Below, in pieces: positions 14,282 to 23,067 of a DNA stretch of 36,101 nt. Below the pieces are notes generated by a model that was not told the DNA's origin, did no database searches, and worked only from the letters and a program-made list of their open reading frames with translations. Origin of the DNA: Acidobacteriota bacterium (GTDB taxonomy: Bacteria; Acidobacteriota; Vicinamibacteria; Vicinamibacterales; UBA2999); the NCBI GenBank assembly GCA_009694735.1, contig SHUG01000015.1, positions 1-36,101 on the forward strand, given 5' to 3'. How positions within the stretch are numbered: the first letter of the stretch is position 1; the number at the start of each line of letters is the position of its first letter. Position numbers and translations under genes: made by a program.

Positions 14282-17200
14282 GTGTATATAGAACTACATA
14301 CTTCATCTGCGTTCAGCTTCTTGCGCGCAGCGTCGGCGCCGGAAACGATCGTGGAGCGCGCCGCCCGGTTGGGCTACCCGGCGGTGGCGCTGCTCGATCG
14401 CGACGGTGTCTCGGGCGCGCCTCGCTTTCATAAAGCGGCGCTGGCTGCCGGCCTGCGCCCGCTGATTGGCGCCGAACTCACTCTTGTTACGCGCCGGGAT
14501 CCCTTCGACTCCGCTCAGGGCAGGCCGGGATCCGGGATCCGGGATCTTAGGACGCGCGGACCCCGGACCCCGGACCCCGGACCCCGGACCACATGGTCTC
14601 TTCCGGTGTTGGTTTCTTCCCAAGAAGGCTGGCGCAACCTCTGCCGCCTGCTCTCGCGCATGAAGCTGCGGGCGCCGAAAGGCGAAGGCGTGCTGGCCAT
14701 CGACGAGCTCGACGGCTTCACCACCGGGCTGATTGCCATGCCCGGCCGGGCGTTGTTGCGCGCCGAGCGCTACGGCGTGGGCGGATTGCTGGATCGCATT
14801 GTCGGCACGTTCGGGCGTGCCAACACCTACGTGGAACTGCAGCGGCATTTGCATCGCGACCAGGAAGACGACAACGACGCGCTGGTCTGCCTGGCCGAGG
14901 CGTTTCGCGTGCCGCTGGTGGCCACCGGCGGCGTGAGCTTTGCCACGCCCGAGGAACGGCCGCTGTTCGATCTGTTGACCGCCATTCGCGAGCACGTGCC
15001 GCTGCATCGCGCCGGCCGGCGCCTGGCGGCGAATGCCGAGCGCTATCTGAAGCCGCCCGCGCAAATGGTGCGCTTGTTCGCGGATCGGCCCGCCGCGGTG
15101 CATGCCACGCGCGATCTGGCCGATCGCCTGCAATTCCGGATGACCGACCTGGGCTACCGCTTTCCCCGCTATCCGGTGCCGGATGGCGAGACCGAGATTT
15201 CGTTCCTGCGGAAGATTGCGGAAGTGGGCGCGCGCGATCGCTACCGGCCGTTCCACGACAAGGCGCGCGCGCAAGTGGCGCGCGAGCTGGATCTGATCGA
15301 GAAGCTGCAGCTCGCCGGTTACTTCCTGATCGTCTGGGACATCGTCAACTTCTGCCGGCAGCAGGACATCCTGGTGCAGGGCCGCGGCTCGGCCGCCAAC
15401 AGCGCCGTCTGCTACAGCCTCGGCATCACCGCCGTCGATCCGGTGGCGATGGAGTTGCTGTTCGAGCGCTTCCTGTCGGAAGAACGCGGCGAGTGGCCCG
15501 ACATCGATCTCGACTTGCCGAGCGGCGATCGGCGCGAGCGCGTGATCCAGCACGTCTACCAGAAGTACGGGCAGCACGGCGCGGCGATGACCGCCAACGT
15601 CATTACCTATCGCGGCAAGAGCGCGGCGCGCGAAGTGGGGAAGGCGCTCGACCTGGACGAGGGGCAGATCGATCGCCTCGCCAAGGTGATGCACCAGTTC
15701 GAGTTCATCGATCCCGCCGACACCTTGTCGAAGAAGCTCGCCGAAGTCGGCATGGCGGCCGACGAGCCGCGGGTGCGGCACTTCGCCGAGTTGTGGCGGC
15801 AACTGCAGGACCTGCCACGTCACCTGGGCCAGCATTCGGGCGGCATGGTGGTGTGCCAGGGCGACCTGTCGTCGGTGGTACCGCTCGAGAACGCGAGCAT
15901 GCCCGGCCGCGTGGTGGTGCAGTGGGACAAGGAAGACTGCGCTGACATGGGCATCATCAAGGTGGATTTGCTGGGGCTCGGGATGATGGCCGTGCTGCAA
16001 GACACGATCCATCTGATCAACAGCGAGCAGACCGACAAGATCAGCCTTGCGTCGATCCCCGCAGACGACCCCGAGGTCTACAAGATGCTGCGCGCGGCCG
16101 ACACCATTGGCGTCTTCCAGGTCGAGTCGCGCGCGCAAATGGCGACGCTGCCGCGGCTCAAGCCCGAGAAGTTCTACGACCTGGTGGTCGAAGTCGCCAT
16201 CATCCGCCCGGGACCGATCGTCGGGCAGATGGTGCATCCCTACTTGAACCGCCGCGCGGGGCGGGAAGAGGTGATTTACGATCACCCGCTGCTCGAGCCG
16301 ATTCTCAAGCGCACGCTCGGCGTGCCGCTGTTCCAGGAGCAGTTGCTGCGCATGGCCATGGTGGTGGCAGGCTTCACCGGCGGACAGGCCGAAGACCTGC
16401 GGCGTGCCATGGGCTTCAAGCGATCCGAGCAGCGCATGCGGCAGCTCGAAGGCCTGCTGCGCGACGGCATGGCAAAGAACGGCATCACCGGAGAGGCCGC
16501 CGATCGCATCGTGCTCGCCATCACGTCGTTTGCCTTGTATGGCTTTCCTGAATCGCACGCCGCCAGCTTCGCGCTGCTGGCATATGCGAGTGCCTACTTC
16601 AAGGCGCATTATCCGGCGGCGTTCTACACGGCGCTGCTCAACAACCAGCCGATGGGCTTTTACCACCCCGCCACGTTGGTGAAAGACGCGCAGCGGCGCG
16701 GGGTGCGCTTCAATCCGATTGACGTGCAAGTGTCGGACTGGGACTGCACCGTCGACGCCGATGGCTCGATCCGGCTCGGCCTGCGCTACGTCAGGGGTTT
16801 GCGCTCCGAGGCGGGGCAGGCGATCGCCCAGCCTTCGCTCGCGCAATCACTGGCGAGCTTCGGCGCGGCAGGCCCTGATCGGTGCCTCAAATGTGGTTGT
16901 GACGATCCATCGCTTATTGAGTCAGTCCCGCAGCCCCAAGCCCCAAGTCCCGGGCCCCCGGCGCGGCAGCCGCGCTGGGGTGGAAGTCCCAAGCCCCAAG
17001 CCTTTTTCTGCAACGTCTGCTCGCATGAATGGTCGGTGGCTGCTCCACGGACCGGACGCTTTCGCAGCGTCGACGAACTGGTGCGCCGCACCGGGCTTCG
17101 TCGTGACGAGATGGTGGTGTTGGCAGAGATCGGCGCCCTCAACTCGCTGGGCCACGATCGCCGCTCGGCGCTATGGCAAGTCGAACGCGCTGTCCGCCCG

Positions 17201-17755
17201 GCCGGCGAACTCTACGAAAAGTTGGAAGAGGGAGTGGAGCAATGGGAAACAGGCCCAAGCCCCAAGCCCGGGGCCCCCGGCGCGGCAGCCGCGCTGGGGT
17301 GGAAGTCCCAAGCCTCAAGCCCTTTGACTGACATGACCGTCTCCGAGCGGCTGATCGCCGACTACTCCGGCACCGGCCTCACCGTCGGGCCGCATCCGCT
17401 GACCTTCCGCCGCCACGAATTGTCCATGCGCGGCGTGCTGCCGGCCATCGAGCTGCCGAAGGCGCGCGCCGGCCGGCGTGTGCGCACGGCCGGCATGGTG
17501 ATCACGCGCCAGCGCCCGGGCACCGCCAAGGGTTTCGTCTTCCTCACGCTCGAAGACGAAACCGGCATCGCCAACATCATCGTCCGGCCCGATCTCTACG
17601 CCGCCGATCGCCCGATCATCGTCGAGTCGTCTTTTCTGCTGGTTGAGGGCGTGCTGCAGAACCAGGACGGCGTCACCTCGATCAAGGCCGAGCGCGTGTC
17701 GAAGCTCGCCGGCCTGCCCGACAGCGCGGCGATCGACTCGCACGATTTTCACTGA
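14282..17755 (+). CDS. dnaE2: DnaE2 error-prone DNA polymerase III alpha subunit (1157 aa)
   Basis: DnaE2 is the catalytic C-family polymerase of the ImuA-ImuB-DnaE2 translesion mutasome. The N-terminal PHP domain begins ELHTSSAFSFLRAASAPETIV. The palm contains GRGSAANSAVCYSLGI, the catalytic pair in PDIDLD (about residues 406-410) and the third Asp in IKVDLLGLGM (about 561). A C-terminal OB fold (AGMVITRQRPGTAKGFVFLTLEDETG, about 1065-1095) is present. The GTG at 14282 gives the standard N-terminus. Three repeat inserts keep the frame: residues 70-104 in the PHP domain, about 884-907 and about 990-1015. The second lies between two Cys pairs (CLKCGC and CNVC) that form an apparent zinc-ribbon-like insert in a region where I expect DnaE2 to be short. 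No stop or frameshift is present, so the gene looks functional. Confidence 0.92.
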   Translation: MYIELHTSSAFSFLRAASAPETIVERAARLGYPAVALLDRDGVSGAPRFHKAALAAGLRPLIGAELTLVTRRDPFDSAQGRPGSGIRDLRTRGPRTPDPGPRTTWSLPVLVSSQEGWRNLCRLLSRMKLRAPKGEGVLAIDELDGFTTGLIAMPGRALLRAERYGVGGLLDRIVGTFGRANTYVELQRHLHRDQEDDNDALVCLAEAFRVPLVATGGVSFATPEERPLFDLLTAIREHVPLHRAGRRLAANAERYLKPPAQMVRLFADRPAAVHATRDLADRLQFRMTDLGYRFPRYPVPDGETEISFLRKIAEVGARDRYRPFHDKARAQVARELDLIEKLQLAGYFLIVWDIVNFCRQQDILVQGRGSAANSAVCYSLGITAVDPVAMELLFERFLSEERGEWPDIDLDLPSGDRRERVIQHVYQKYGQHGAAMTANVITYRGKSAAREVGKALDLDEGQIDRLAKVMHQFEFIDPADTLSKKLAEVGMAADEPRVRHFAELWRQLQDLPRHLGQHSGGMVVCQGDLSSVVPLENASMPGRVVVQWDKEDCADMGIIKVDLLGLGMMAVLQDTIHLINSEQTDKISLASIPADDPEVYKMLRAADTIGVFQVESRAQMATLPRLKPEKFYDLVVEVAIIRPGPIVGQMVHPYLNRRAGREEVIYDHPLLEPILKRTLGVPLFQEQLLRMAMVVAGFTGGQAEDLRRAMGFKRSEQRMRQLEGLLRDGMAKNGITGEAADRIVLAITSFALYGFPESHAASFALLAYASAYFKAHYPAAFYTALLNNQPMGFYHPATLVKDAQRRGVRFNPIDVQVSDWDCTVDADGSIRLGLRYVRGLRSEAGQAIAQPSLAQSLASFGAAGPDRCLKCGCDDPSLIESVPQPQAPSPGPPARQPRWGGSPKPQAFFCNVCSHEWSVAAPRTGRFRSVDELVRRTGLRRDEMVVLAEIGALNSLGHDRRSALWQVERAVRPAGELYEKLEEGVEQWETGPSPKPGAPGAAAALGWKSQASSPLTDMTVSERLIADYSGTGLTVGPHPLTFRRHELSMRGVLPAIELPKARAGRRVRTAGMVITRQRPGTAKGFVFLTLEDETGIANIIVRPDLYAADRPIIVESSFLLVEGVLQNQDGVTSIKAERVSKLAGLPDSAAIDSHDFH
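14503..14592 (+). repeat. TCCGCTCAGGG word plus GGATCC and GGACCCC tandems inside dnaE2
   Basis: CCTTCGACTCCGCTCAGGG is followed by three GGGATCC-type units and four GGACCCC-type units. It is read in frame as DSAQGRPGSGIRD and Arg/Thr/Pro-rich peptide within the PHP domain, between the TLV strand and the LPVLVSSQEG strand. Confidence 0.68.
16931..17003 (+). repeat. 70-bp AAGCCCC/palindrome element in dnaE2, copy A
   Basis: AAGCCCCAAGTCCC words flank a core with the perfect palindrome GCGCGGC-A-GCCGCGC, then GGGGTGGAAGTCCC and more AAGCCCC words. It is nearly identical to copy B at 17251-17325 but is translated in a different frame (PSPGPPARQPRWGG here). Confidence 0.78.
17251..17325 (+). repeat. 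70-bp AAGCCCC/palindrome element in dnaE2, copy B
   Basis: This copy lies 319 nt after copy A with only a few mismatches. Because 319 is not a multiple of three, it is read as PGAPGAAAALGWKSQA instead of the peptide of copy A. The same DNA is thus tolerated in two frames, which points to insertion at DNA level. Confidence 0.78.
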
Positions 17756-17785
17756 CGAATGCGGCCCCTGCCGTGTCATGGTTCG

Positions 17786-17815
17786 GTGAGCAGGCTGGCT
17801 CCTGAACCTCTACGC
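17786..17815 (+). terminator. Possible stem-loop after dnaE2
   Basis: GGTTC-GGTGAGC and GCTCCTGAACC form a nested, interrupted stem in the gap between dnaE2 and dps. No T-run follows, so it may be a factor-dependent terminator or just structure. Confidence 0.25.
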
Positions 17816-17876
17816 CATGCCGCCGCGTCACACAGGGATAACCCGGGCCAGAGCTTTTTCTCAAAAGGACTGCCGC

Positions 17877-18347
17877 ATGCTGATCGACATTGGAATCGAC
17901 AATAAAGACCGCGCGAAGATCGCCGCGGGGCTGTCGCGGCTGCTGGCCGACACCTACAGCCTTTACTTGCAGACCCACAATTTCCACTGGAACGTCACCG
18001 GCCCGATGTTTCAGACCCTGCACGTCATGTTCGAGACCCAGTACACGGAACTGGCGCCGGCGGTGGATCTGATCGCCGAACGCATCCGCTCGCTTGGCTA
18101 CCCGGCCCCAGCGACCTACAGCGAGTTCGTGCGCCTTACCTCGCTGACCGAAACCACCGGCGTGCCCAAGGCCGAGAAGATGATTCGCCTGCTGATGGAG
18201 GGACAGGAGGCGGTGGTTCGCACGGCGCGCTCAGTCTTCCCGCTGGTCGACAAGGCCGGCGACGAAGCCACGGCGGACCTGCTCACCCAGCGCATCCAGC
18301 TGCATGAGAAAACGGCGTGGATGCTGCGGAGCCTGCTGGAAAAGTAA
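17877..18347 (+). CDS. dps: Dps-type ferritin-like protein (156 aa)
   Basis: Dps proteins form 12-subunit shells that oxidise and store iron with peroxide and so protect DNA. The inter-subunit ferroxidase ligands can be placed by spacing: H37 (HWNV), H49, E53 (in place of Asp), D64 and E68. The four-helix pattern runs from [20 protein letters not shown] to the final [13 protein letters not shown]. The short N-terminus has few lysines, so DNA binding through a tail is doubtful. The ATG at 17877 follows AAAAGGA at good spacing; an upstream in-frame start would add an unlikely Arg-rich extension. It lies 121 nt after dnaE2, so both could answer to oxidative or DNA damage, although no shared promoter is visible. 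Confidence 0.88.
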   Translation: MLIDIGIDNKDRAKIAAGLSRLLADTYSLYLQTHNFHWNVTGPMFQTLHVMFETQYTELAPAVDLIAERIRSLGYPAPATYSEFVRLTSLTETTGVPKAEKMIRLLMEGQEAVVRTARSVFPLVDKAGDEATADLLTQRIQLHEKTAWMLRSLLEK

Positions 18348-18366
18348 GGGAATAAAATAGGGGCGC

Positions 18367-20121
18367 ATGCGCGCGCTTGTTCTATTTGGTGTGGTCGTCG
18401 GCGCCCTGGTTGCCTTGCTGTGGGCCCGCCCGTCGATGGTGCCAGGCGGCGAGGCTCCCCGGCTGACTTACCTCACCACCGCTCATCAGCTCGGCGTCGT
18501 CGGTTATCGCGACCCGATCGGCGTGATCTCTCCCGATGCCACGCGCCTGGCCTATACCGAGGGCCGCCACATCCGGGTGTTGCCCATCGCCGGCGGTGTG
18601 CCGCGGACCCTTCCCGCAGGCGAGGGGCAGATTCGCTACCTGGCCTGAGCCGACAACACCACGCTCGTCGCCGAGGACACCGGCGCGAGTGTCCGCTGGC
18701 AGCGCTATCACCTCACGGCCGACGGCGGCGTGCGCCAGCCCCTGTGGGGTGGCAAGGACGTGAACCATCTGCGCCAGCCGGCCTGGAGTGCCGATGGCAA
18801 GTCGGTGGTCGCACTGGCCACTGGCAAGGAGGGCGCCGAGTTATGGCGGATCTCCGCCGATGGCGCCACGCGCGAACGCACCGCCCTCTCGGGCCGGCCG
18901 TCGTCGCCGGCCTGGACCCGATCCGGCGAAGTCGCCTGCATCTCGAATGATGGAGGACGCCCGCGCCTGTCGATTCCGTGTGGCGCTCCAGCGCTGCGCT
19001 TCGATCCCGACCTCGACGTGTTCGGGCCGATCGCCTTCTCACGCGACGGCAAGGAGGTGTACTTTGCCTCGCCCAACGACCAGGGCATGGTCGAGCTGTG
19101 GGCTGCTGATCCGGCGAAGAGCCGCGCGCGCCGGCTGTCGTCGTTCTCGCGGGATGCGTACGCGCCCTCGGTCGCCACCGATGGCACTACCGTGTTCAAG
19201 GTCCAGTCGTACCGCACGTTCCTCGCCGACGCGCCCGCTGCCGGCGGCGCGACCCGGCAGCTCACCACGTTCCAGTCAGAAACCCCGTCGTACCACCCCA
19301 CTCGCCGTCGCCTGGCCTTCACCTATGGCACCTGGCGCCGCGTCGTGGACGATGCGAAGTATCCGGATATCGCACAAGAGATCGGCGTCATCGACCTGTC
19401 GCAACCGGTGCCCGCGGAGAAGCCGCTGGAAGTGATCGCGCGCTCAGATTCAGAAGACCAGGCCATGGCGTGGTCGCCCAACGGCCGCTGGATCGTGTTT
19501 CACACGCACCGCGAGATGTCCGACGATGTGTGGTTGAGGCCGGCGGGCGGCAAGTCGCCGGATCGCCGCATCACCTTTCTGGGCCGTGGTGCTGAAGTGG
19601 GGTGGCCGCGGTGGTCGCCCGATGGCCAGACCGTGCTGCTCGACGGCGCCCGCAAGAGCGATGGCCGCTCGGTGGTCTACACCATTGGCGTCGATCAGGC
19701 GAGCGGGACGGTGACCTCGGAGCTTCGTGAAGTGCTCGCCGAGGGATTTGACGGTGAGATTACCCACGCCGAGTGGTTGCCGAGCAGCACCACGGTGATT
19801 GCAATCGCCAAGGTTGCGCCGGGCCGGCACGCCATCATCACCTTGCCGATCACCGGCGGCCGCCCGCACATCGTCCACGAGTTCGACACCGAGCACGACT
19901 TCCCGGGCCTGGCGGTGTCGTCCGATGGCCGGACCGTCGCGTTCACGGCGCCGGCCAGGGACGGCTATTTCCAGATCTTCCGCATGCCCTTCGGCGCTGG
20001 CGAGTCGGTGCAGGTGACGAGCGATCCCTCACACAAGACCCAGCCGGCGTGGTCGCCGGATGGCACGCGCATCGCCTTCACCGTGTGGAGCTACGAGGCG
20101 GTATTCTTCACCATGCGATGA
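18367..20121 (+). pseudogene. TolB-like beta-propeller protein interrupted by one in-frame TGA
   Basis: One reading frame runs from the ATG at 18367 to 20121 (585 codons) but carries a TGA at 18646-18648. An N-terminal membrane anchor or signal (residues 1-20) is followed by repeated PD40/WD40-like blades: AWSADGKSVVAL, AFSRDGKEVYFA, AWSPNGRWIVF, RWSPDGQTVLLDG, AVSSDGRTVAFTA and AWSPDGTRIAFTV. At the stop the protein reads RYLA-stop-ADNTTLVAED, where the blade pattern calls for Trp (TGG). A single G-to-A change, natural or a sequencing or assembly error, would explain it. If real, only a 93-aa peptide or a product re-initiated near 18730 would be made. The 3-prime end overlaps the SulP start (ATGA), so translation of sulP may depend on this frame. 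Function is unknown; propellers of this type bind proteins or scaffold dipeptidyl-peptidase-like domains, none of which is present here. Confidence 0.8.
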
Positions 20122-21782
20122 AGAGCGGTCTGCCAGCTTGGCTGCCACGGTCGGTGCTGACCCTCTCGGAGGGTTACGACCGCGCTGCATTGGCCGCTGA
20201 TCTGATCGCCGGCGTTACCGTCGGACTCGTCGCCTTGCCGCTGGCCATGGCCTTCGCCATCGCCTCGGGCCTCACGCCGCAAGCCGGCATCTACTGCGCC
20301 ATCATTACCGGCTTCATCATCTCGGCCCTCGGCGGGTCGCGATTCCAGGTTGGCGGGCCGACCGGTGCCTTCGTGGTGGTGGTGTCCGGGATCGTCGCAA
20401 AGTACGGCATCGACGGCCTGTTCATGTGCACGTTGATGGCCGGCGTGATCCTGGTGGTGATGGGGCTCGCCGGTACCGGGACCGCGGTGAAGTACATCCC
20501 CAAGCCGGTGATCATCGGCTTCGCCAACGGCATCGCGCTTGTGATTGCCAGTACCCAAGTGAAGGACTTCCTGGGCCTCGAGATCGCGGTGCCAGGCGAG
20601 TTCATCGAGCGCCTCGAAGTGATTGGCGCCAATCTCGGATCGGTGTCGCCCGACAGCCTCGCGCTTGGCGCGGCCACGTTGCTGTTGCTCGTGCTCTGGA
20701 GCCGCTACGTCAAGCGTATCCCCGCCTACATCGTCGCGCTGTTTGCCGGCACGGGCGCGGCGTTCGTGTTCCAGCTCGACGTCGCCACCGTGGGCTCCCG
20801 GTTTGGCGGCATTCCGCCGGGCCTGCCCGCGTTTCACGTCCCGGTCTTCAGGCCCGAACTGGTGCTCACGCTGATCTCGCCGGCGTTGACGGTGGCCATG
20901 CTGGGCGCCATCGAGTCGTTGCTGTCGGCGGTGGTCGCGGATCGCATGGGCGGCGATCGCCACAACCCCAACACCGAGCTGTTCGCCCAGGGTGTGGCCA
21001 ATATTCTGTCGCCGATGTTTGGCGGGTTGCCGGCCACTGGCGCCCTCGCGCGCACCGCGACCAACATCCGCGCGGGCGCGCGGTCGCCCATGTCGGGCAT
21101 CATCCACGCTGTCACGTTGCTTGGCGTACTGCTGTTTGGCGCCAGGCTCGCGGCCTATGTGCCGTTACCGGTACTGGCGGCGATCCTGTTCGTGGTGGCG
21201 TGGAACATGGGGGAGTGGCTGGAGATTGGCGAGGTCTTCAAGCAGTCGTACGCCGACATCCTGGTGTGGACCGCGACGTTCATGCTGACGGTGCTGGCCG
21301 ACCTGACGGTGGCGGTGGAGGTGGGAATGGTGCTGGCGGCCCTGTTGTTCATCCGCCGGGTGGCCAATACAACCACTGTCAGCCGTGTGACCCACGCGTA
21401 CGTCGAAGCCGGGCGGCCGCACATCCTGCAGGACAAGGTGATTTCCGACTACGTCGCCATCTTCCGCATCCACGGCCCGTTCCTGTTCGGGGGAACCGAC
21501 AAGCTGCACGAGATCTCCGATCGCGCCGACGAATTGCCACGTGTCGTGGTGCTGCGGTTGAGAAACATGACGGCAGTGGATGCCACCGGCCTGAGCGCGA
21601 TTGAAGAACTCGCCGACGAGTTGAAGGCGAAGGGCCGAACGTTGGTGCTGTGCGGCGCGCCATCACAGCCGCTGGCGGCCATGTGGAAGGCGGAGTTTCA
21701 TGCGCGGCTAAGCGAGGCAAACATCTGCGCGAACGTGCAGGCCGCGCTCGATCGCGCGGCGGCGGTGGTGGGTGAACTGTGA
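20118..21782 (+). CDS. SulP-family anion transporter with STAS domain (554 aa)
   Basis: SulP proteins carry sulfate, bicarbonate or other anions. The membrane part starts RDLIAG-like (DLIAGVTVGLVALPLAMAFAIASG) and has the GGSRFQVGGPTGAFVVVV motif and roughly 12-14 membrane segments. A cytoplasmic STAS domain follows (about residues 430-550) with FGGTDKLHEI and VVVLRLRNMTAVDATGLSAIEEL; in some relatives this serine or threonine region is phosphorylated. The substrate is not certain. The SulP members I regard as bicarbonate carriers and those that take sulfate are not separable by eye. The ATG at 20118 overlaps the stop of the propeller gene. The gene ends 10 nt before the 33-bp inverted repeat. 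Confidence 0.87.
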   Translation: MKSGLPAWLPRSVLTLSEGYDRAALAADLIAGVTVGLVALPLAMAFAIASGLTPQAGIYCAIITGFIISALGGSRFQVGGPTGAFVVVVSGIVAKYGIDGLFMCTLMAGVILVVMGLAGTGTAVKYIPKPVIIGFANGIALVIASTQVKDFLGLEIAVPGEFIERLEVIGANLGSVSPDSLALGAATLLLLVLWSRYVKRIPAYIVALFAGTGAAFVFQLDVATVGSRFGGIPPGLPAFHVPVFRPELVLTLISPALTVAMLGAIESLLSAVVADRMGGDRHNPNTELFAQGVANILSPMFGGLPATGALARTATNIRAGARSPMSGIIHAVTLLGVLLFGARLAAYVPLPVLAAILFVVAWNMGEWLEIGEVFKQSYADILVWTATFMLTVLADLTVAVEVGMVLAALLFIRRVANTTTVSRVTHAYVEAGRPHILQDKVISDYVAIFRIHGPFLFGGTDKLHEISDRADELPRVVVLRLRNMTAVDATGLSAIEELADELKAKGRTLVLCGAPSQPLAAMWKAEFHARLSEANICANVQAALDRAAAVVGEL

Positions 21783-21792
21783 ACTGGTGAAC

Positions 21793-21879
21793 TGGGGTCA
21801 GGTCAAGAAAATCACAGTTTGGGATTGCGGGGGACTGTCCCCAATCATCCCAAACTGTGATTTTCTTGACCTGACCCCA
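21793..21879. repeat. 33-bp perfect inverted repeat (MITE-like)
   Basis: Left arm 21793-21825 begins TGGGGTCAGGTCAAG and right arm 21847-21879 is its exact reverse complement, with a 21-nt loop. The loop itself contains GGGGACTGTCCCC, a smaller palindrome. It fills the gap between two convergent genes, so it could end transcription from both sides. Words of the type GGGGTCAGGTC and GGGGACNGTCCCC are, as I recall, common in dispersed elements of several phyla. Confidence 0.85.
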
Positions 21880-21886
21880 ATCATTT

Positions 21887-23053
21887 CTACTTTGCGGCGA
21901 TGAACATGATCTCGACCAGGCCGTCGGCGCCGACCAGGCCCGCCTTCACCGTGGCGCGGGCGGGGAAGTCTTTCGACAGCACCGAGCGGTAGCCCGCGTT
22001 CATGGCGTCGAAACCGGTCAGGTCGGTGATGTAGACCATGCCGTCAACCAGGTCGCTCCAGCTGAAACCGGCGGCGGTCAGCGTGCGGCCAACGCGGGCC
22101 AGCGTTTCCTTGGTCTGGGCTTCCATGTTGCCCTTGTTATCGGCGTTGTTGCCGAGCAGTCCGGCGAGATACAACGTGTTGCCCACCTTGATGGCGCTGC
22201 TGAGCGTGGCGCTCGGCCGGCCGGGCGTGCCGTCAGCCGCCGGCGTGCTGAACGCCTGCTTCGGCCGCTTGTTGGCGGTCATCGTGATCTCCACCTGATA
22301 CTGCGGACCGGGCAGGCCCACGATCACCGTGGCGCGGGTCGGTGGATCCTTGGGGAAGTGCGGCACGTATGCCTTGTTCATCTCCCCGAATTTCGTGCCA
22401 TCGGTGATGTAGACGCGATTGGCGACGACGTGCTCGAAGCCGAAGCCGGCGGCCTTCAACAGCTCCGCCGCATTCGCCATAATCGTGTTCATCTGCGTCG
22501 TCATGTCGCCTTCAACGGCCACGTTGTCCTTGACGCCGCGTGAGACGAGGCCGGCCAAGAACAGGCGGTCGCCCGACTTGATGGCGTAGCTGTAGGGGTT
22601 GGCGGTGGACCACCCCTCAGGTGTGATCACCACGCGTTCGCCGCCGGTGGGAATGGCCACGGCCGACATCTCGAGCAGGGCGCCAGGGACGACGAAGTCG
22701 GAAATCACGGTCGTGCGGGCGGGGGCGTTCTTCGGAAAGGTCTCGCGCCACACTTCGGTCATCGCGGCCGCGTCGGCGGCGTTCTTCAGGTAGACATTGA
22801 CGCTGGCCACCATCGACAAGCTCGAGCCCGCCTTGGTGAGCGTCTGGCTGATGCTGTTGAGCACGGCCTTGGTCTGAGCCTTGATGTCGCCCTGGGCGGC
22901 GATCGTGCCCGCGACGTAGATCAAGCCATCACCCTTGGCCGCGGAACTGAACGGCAGATCGCCGGTCCCCGGGAACAGCTGTCGCTGGCCTTGCACGGTC
23001 ACCCCCAAACTCACCACGGACACAAGCAGAAACGTCGTCAAATAGCCTCGCAC
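21887..23053 (-). CDS. Exported protein with three tandem RidA (YjgF/UK114) domains (388 aa)
   Basis: RidA proteins hydrolyse reactive enamine/imine intermediates such as 2-aminoacrylate and normally are about 130 aa, trimeric and cytoplasmic. Here three copies follow each other: about residues 27-140, 150-265 and 278-388. Each keeps the catalytic arginine context (PARTTV, PTRATV, PARATV) and the NVYL/RVYITD/MVYITDL strand. A signal peptide (residues 5-27, ending VTVQGQ) sends it out of the cytoplasm. The three domains could fold as a pseudo-trimer in one chain. The GTG at 23053 is chosen because GAGAGGTG precedes it and it gives a clean signal peptide; the TTG at 23074 would add seven charged residues. 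The family also includes members without deaminase activity, so the exported substrate is open. Confidence 0.85.
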   Translation of the reverse strand: MRGYLTTFLLVSVVSLGVTVQGQRQLFPGTGDLPFSSAAKGDGLIYVAGTIAAQGDIKAQTKAVLNSISQTLTKAGSSLSMVASVNVYLKNAADAAAMTEVWRETFPKNAPARTTVISDFVVPGALLEMSAVAIPTGGERVVITPEGWSTANPYSYAIKSGDRLFLAGLVSRGVKDNVAVEGDMTTQMNTIMANAAELLKAAGFGFEHVVANRVYITDGTKFGEMNKAYVPHFPKDPPTRATVIVGLPGPQYQVEITMTANKRPKQAFSTPAADGTPGRPSATLSSAIKVGNTLYLAGLLGNNADNKGNMEAQTKETLARVGRTLTAAGFSWSDLVDGMVYITDLTGFDAMNAGYRSVLSKDFPARATVKAGLVGADGLVEIMFIAAK

Positions 23054-23067
23054 GGTGCACCTCTCGC

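Noticed and set aside
12496-14592. Repeats in the mutasome genes as a CRISPR array
   Set aside because: Units are 7-9 nt, directly adjacent without spacers, and lie inside open reading frames; no cas gene is present.
14303-16846. An 847-codon open frame on the minus strand inside dnaE2
   Set aside because: It is the antisense shadow of a strongly conserved polymerase gene. Its composition (His/Arg/Ala-rich) and lack of recognisable motifs fit GC-driven open frames.
18646-18648. TGA as selenocysteine or other recoding
   Set aside because: The context calls for Trp in a propeller blade, no selenoprotein family is involved and I see no bSECIS-like hairpin directly after the codon.
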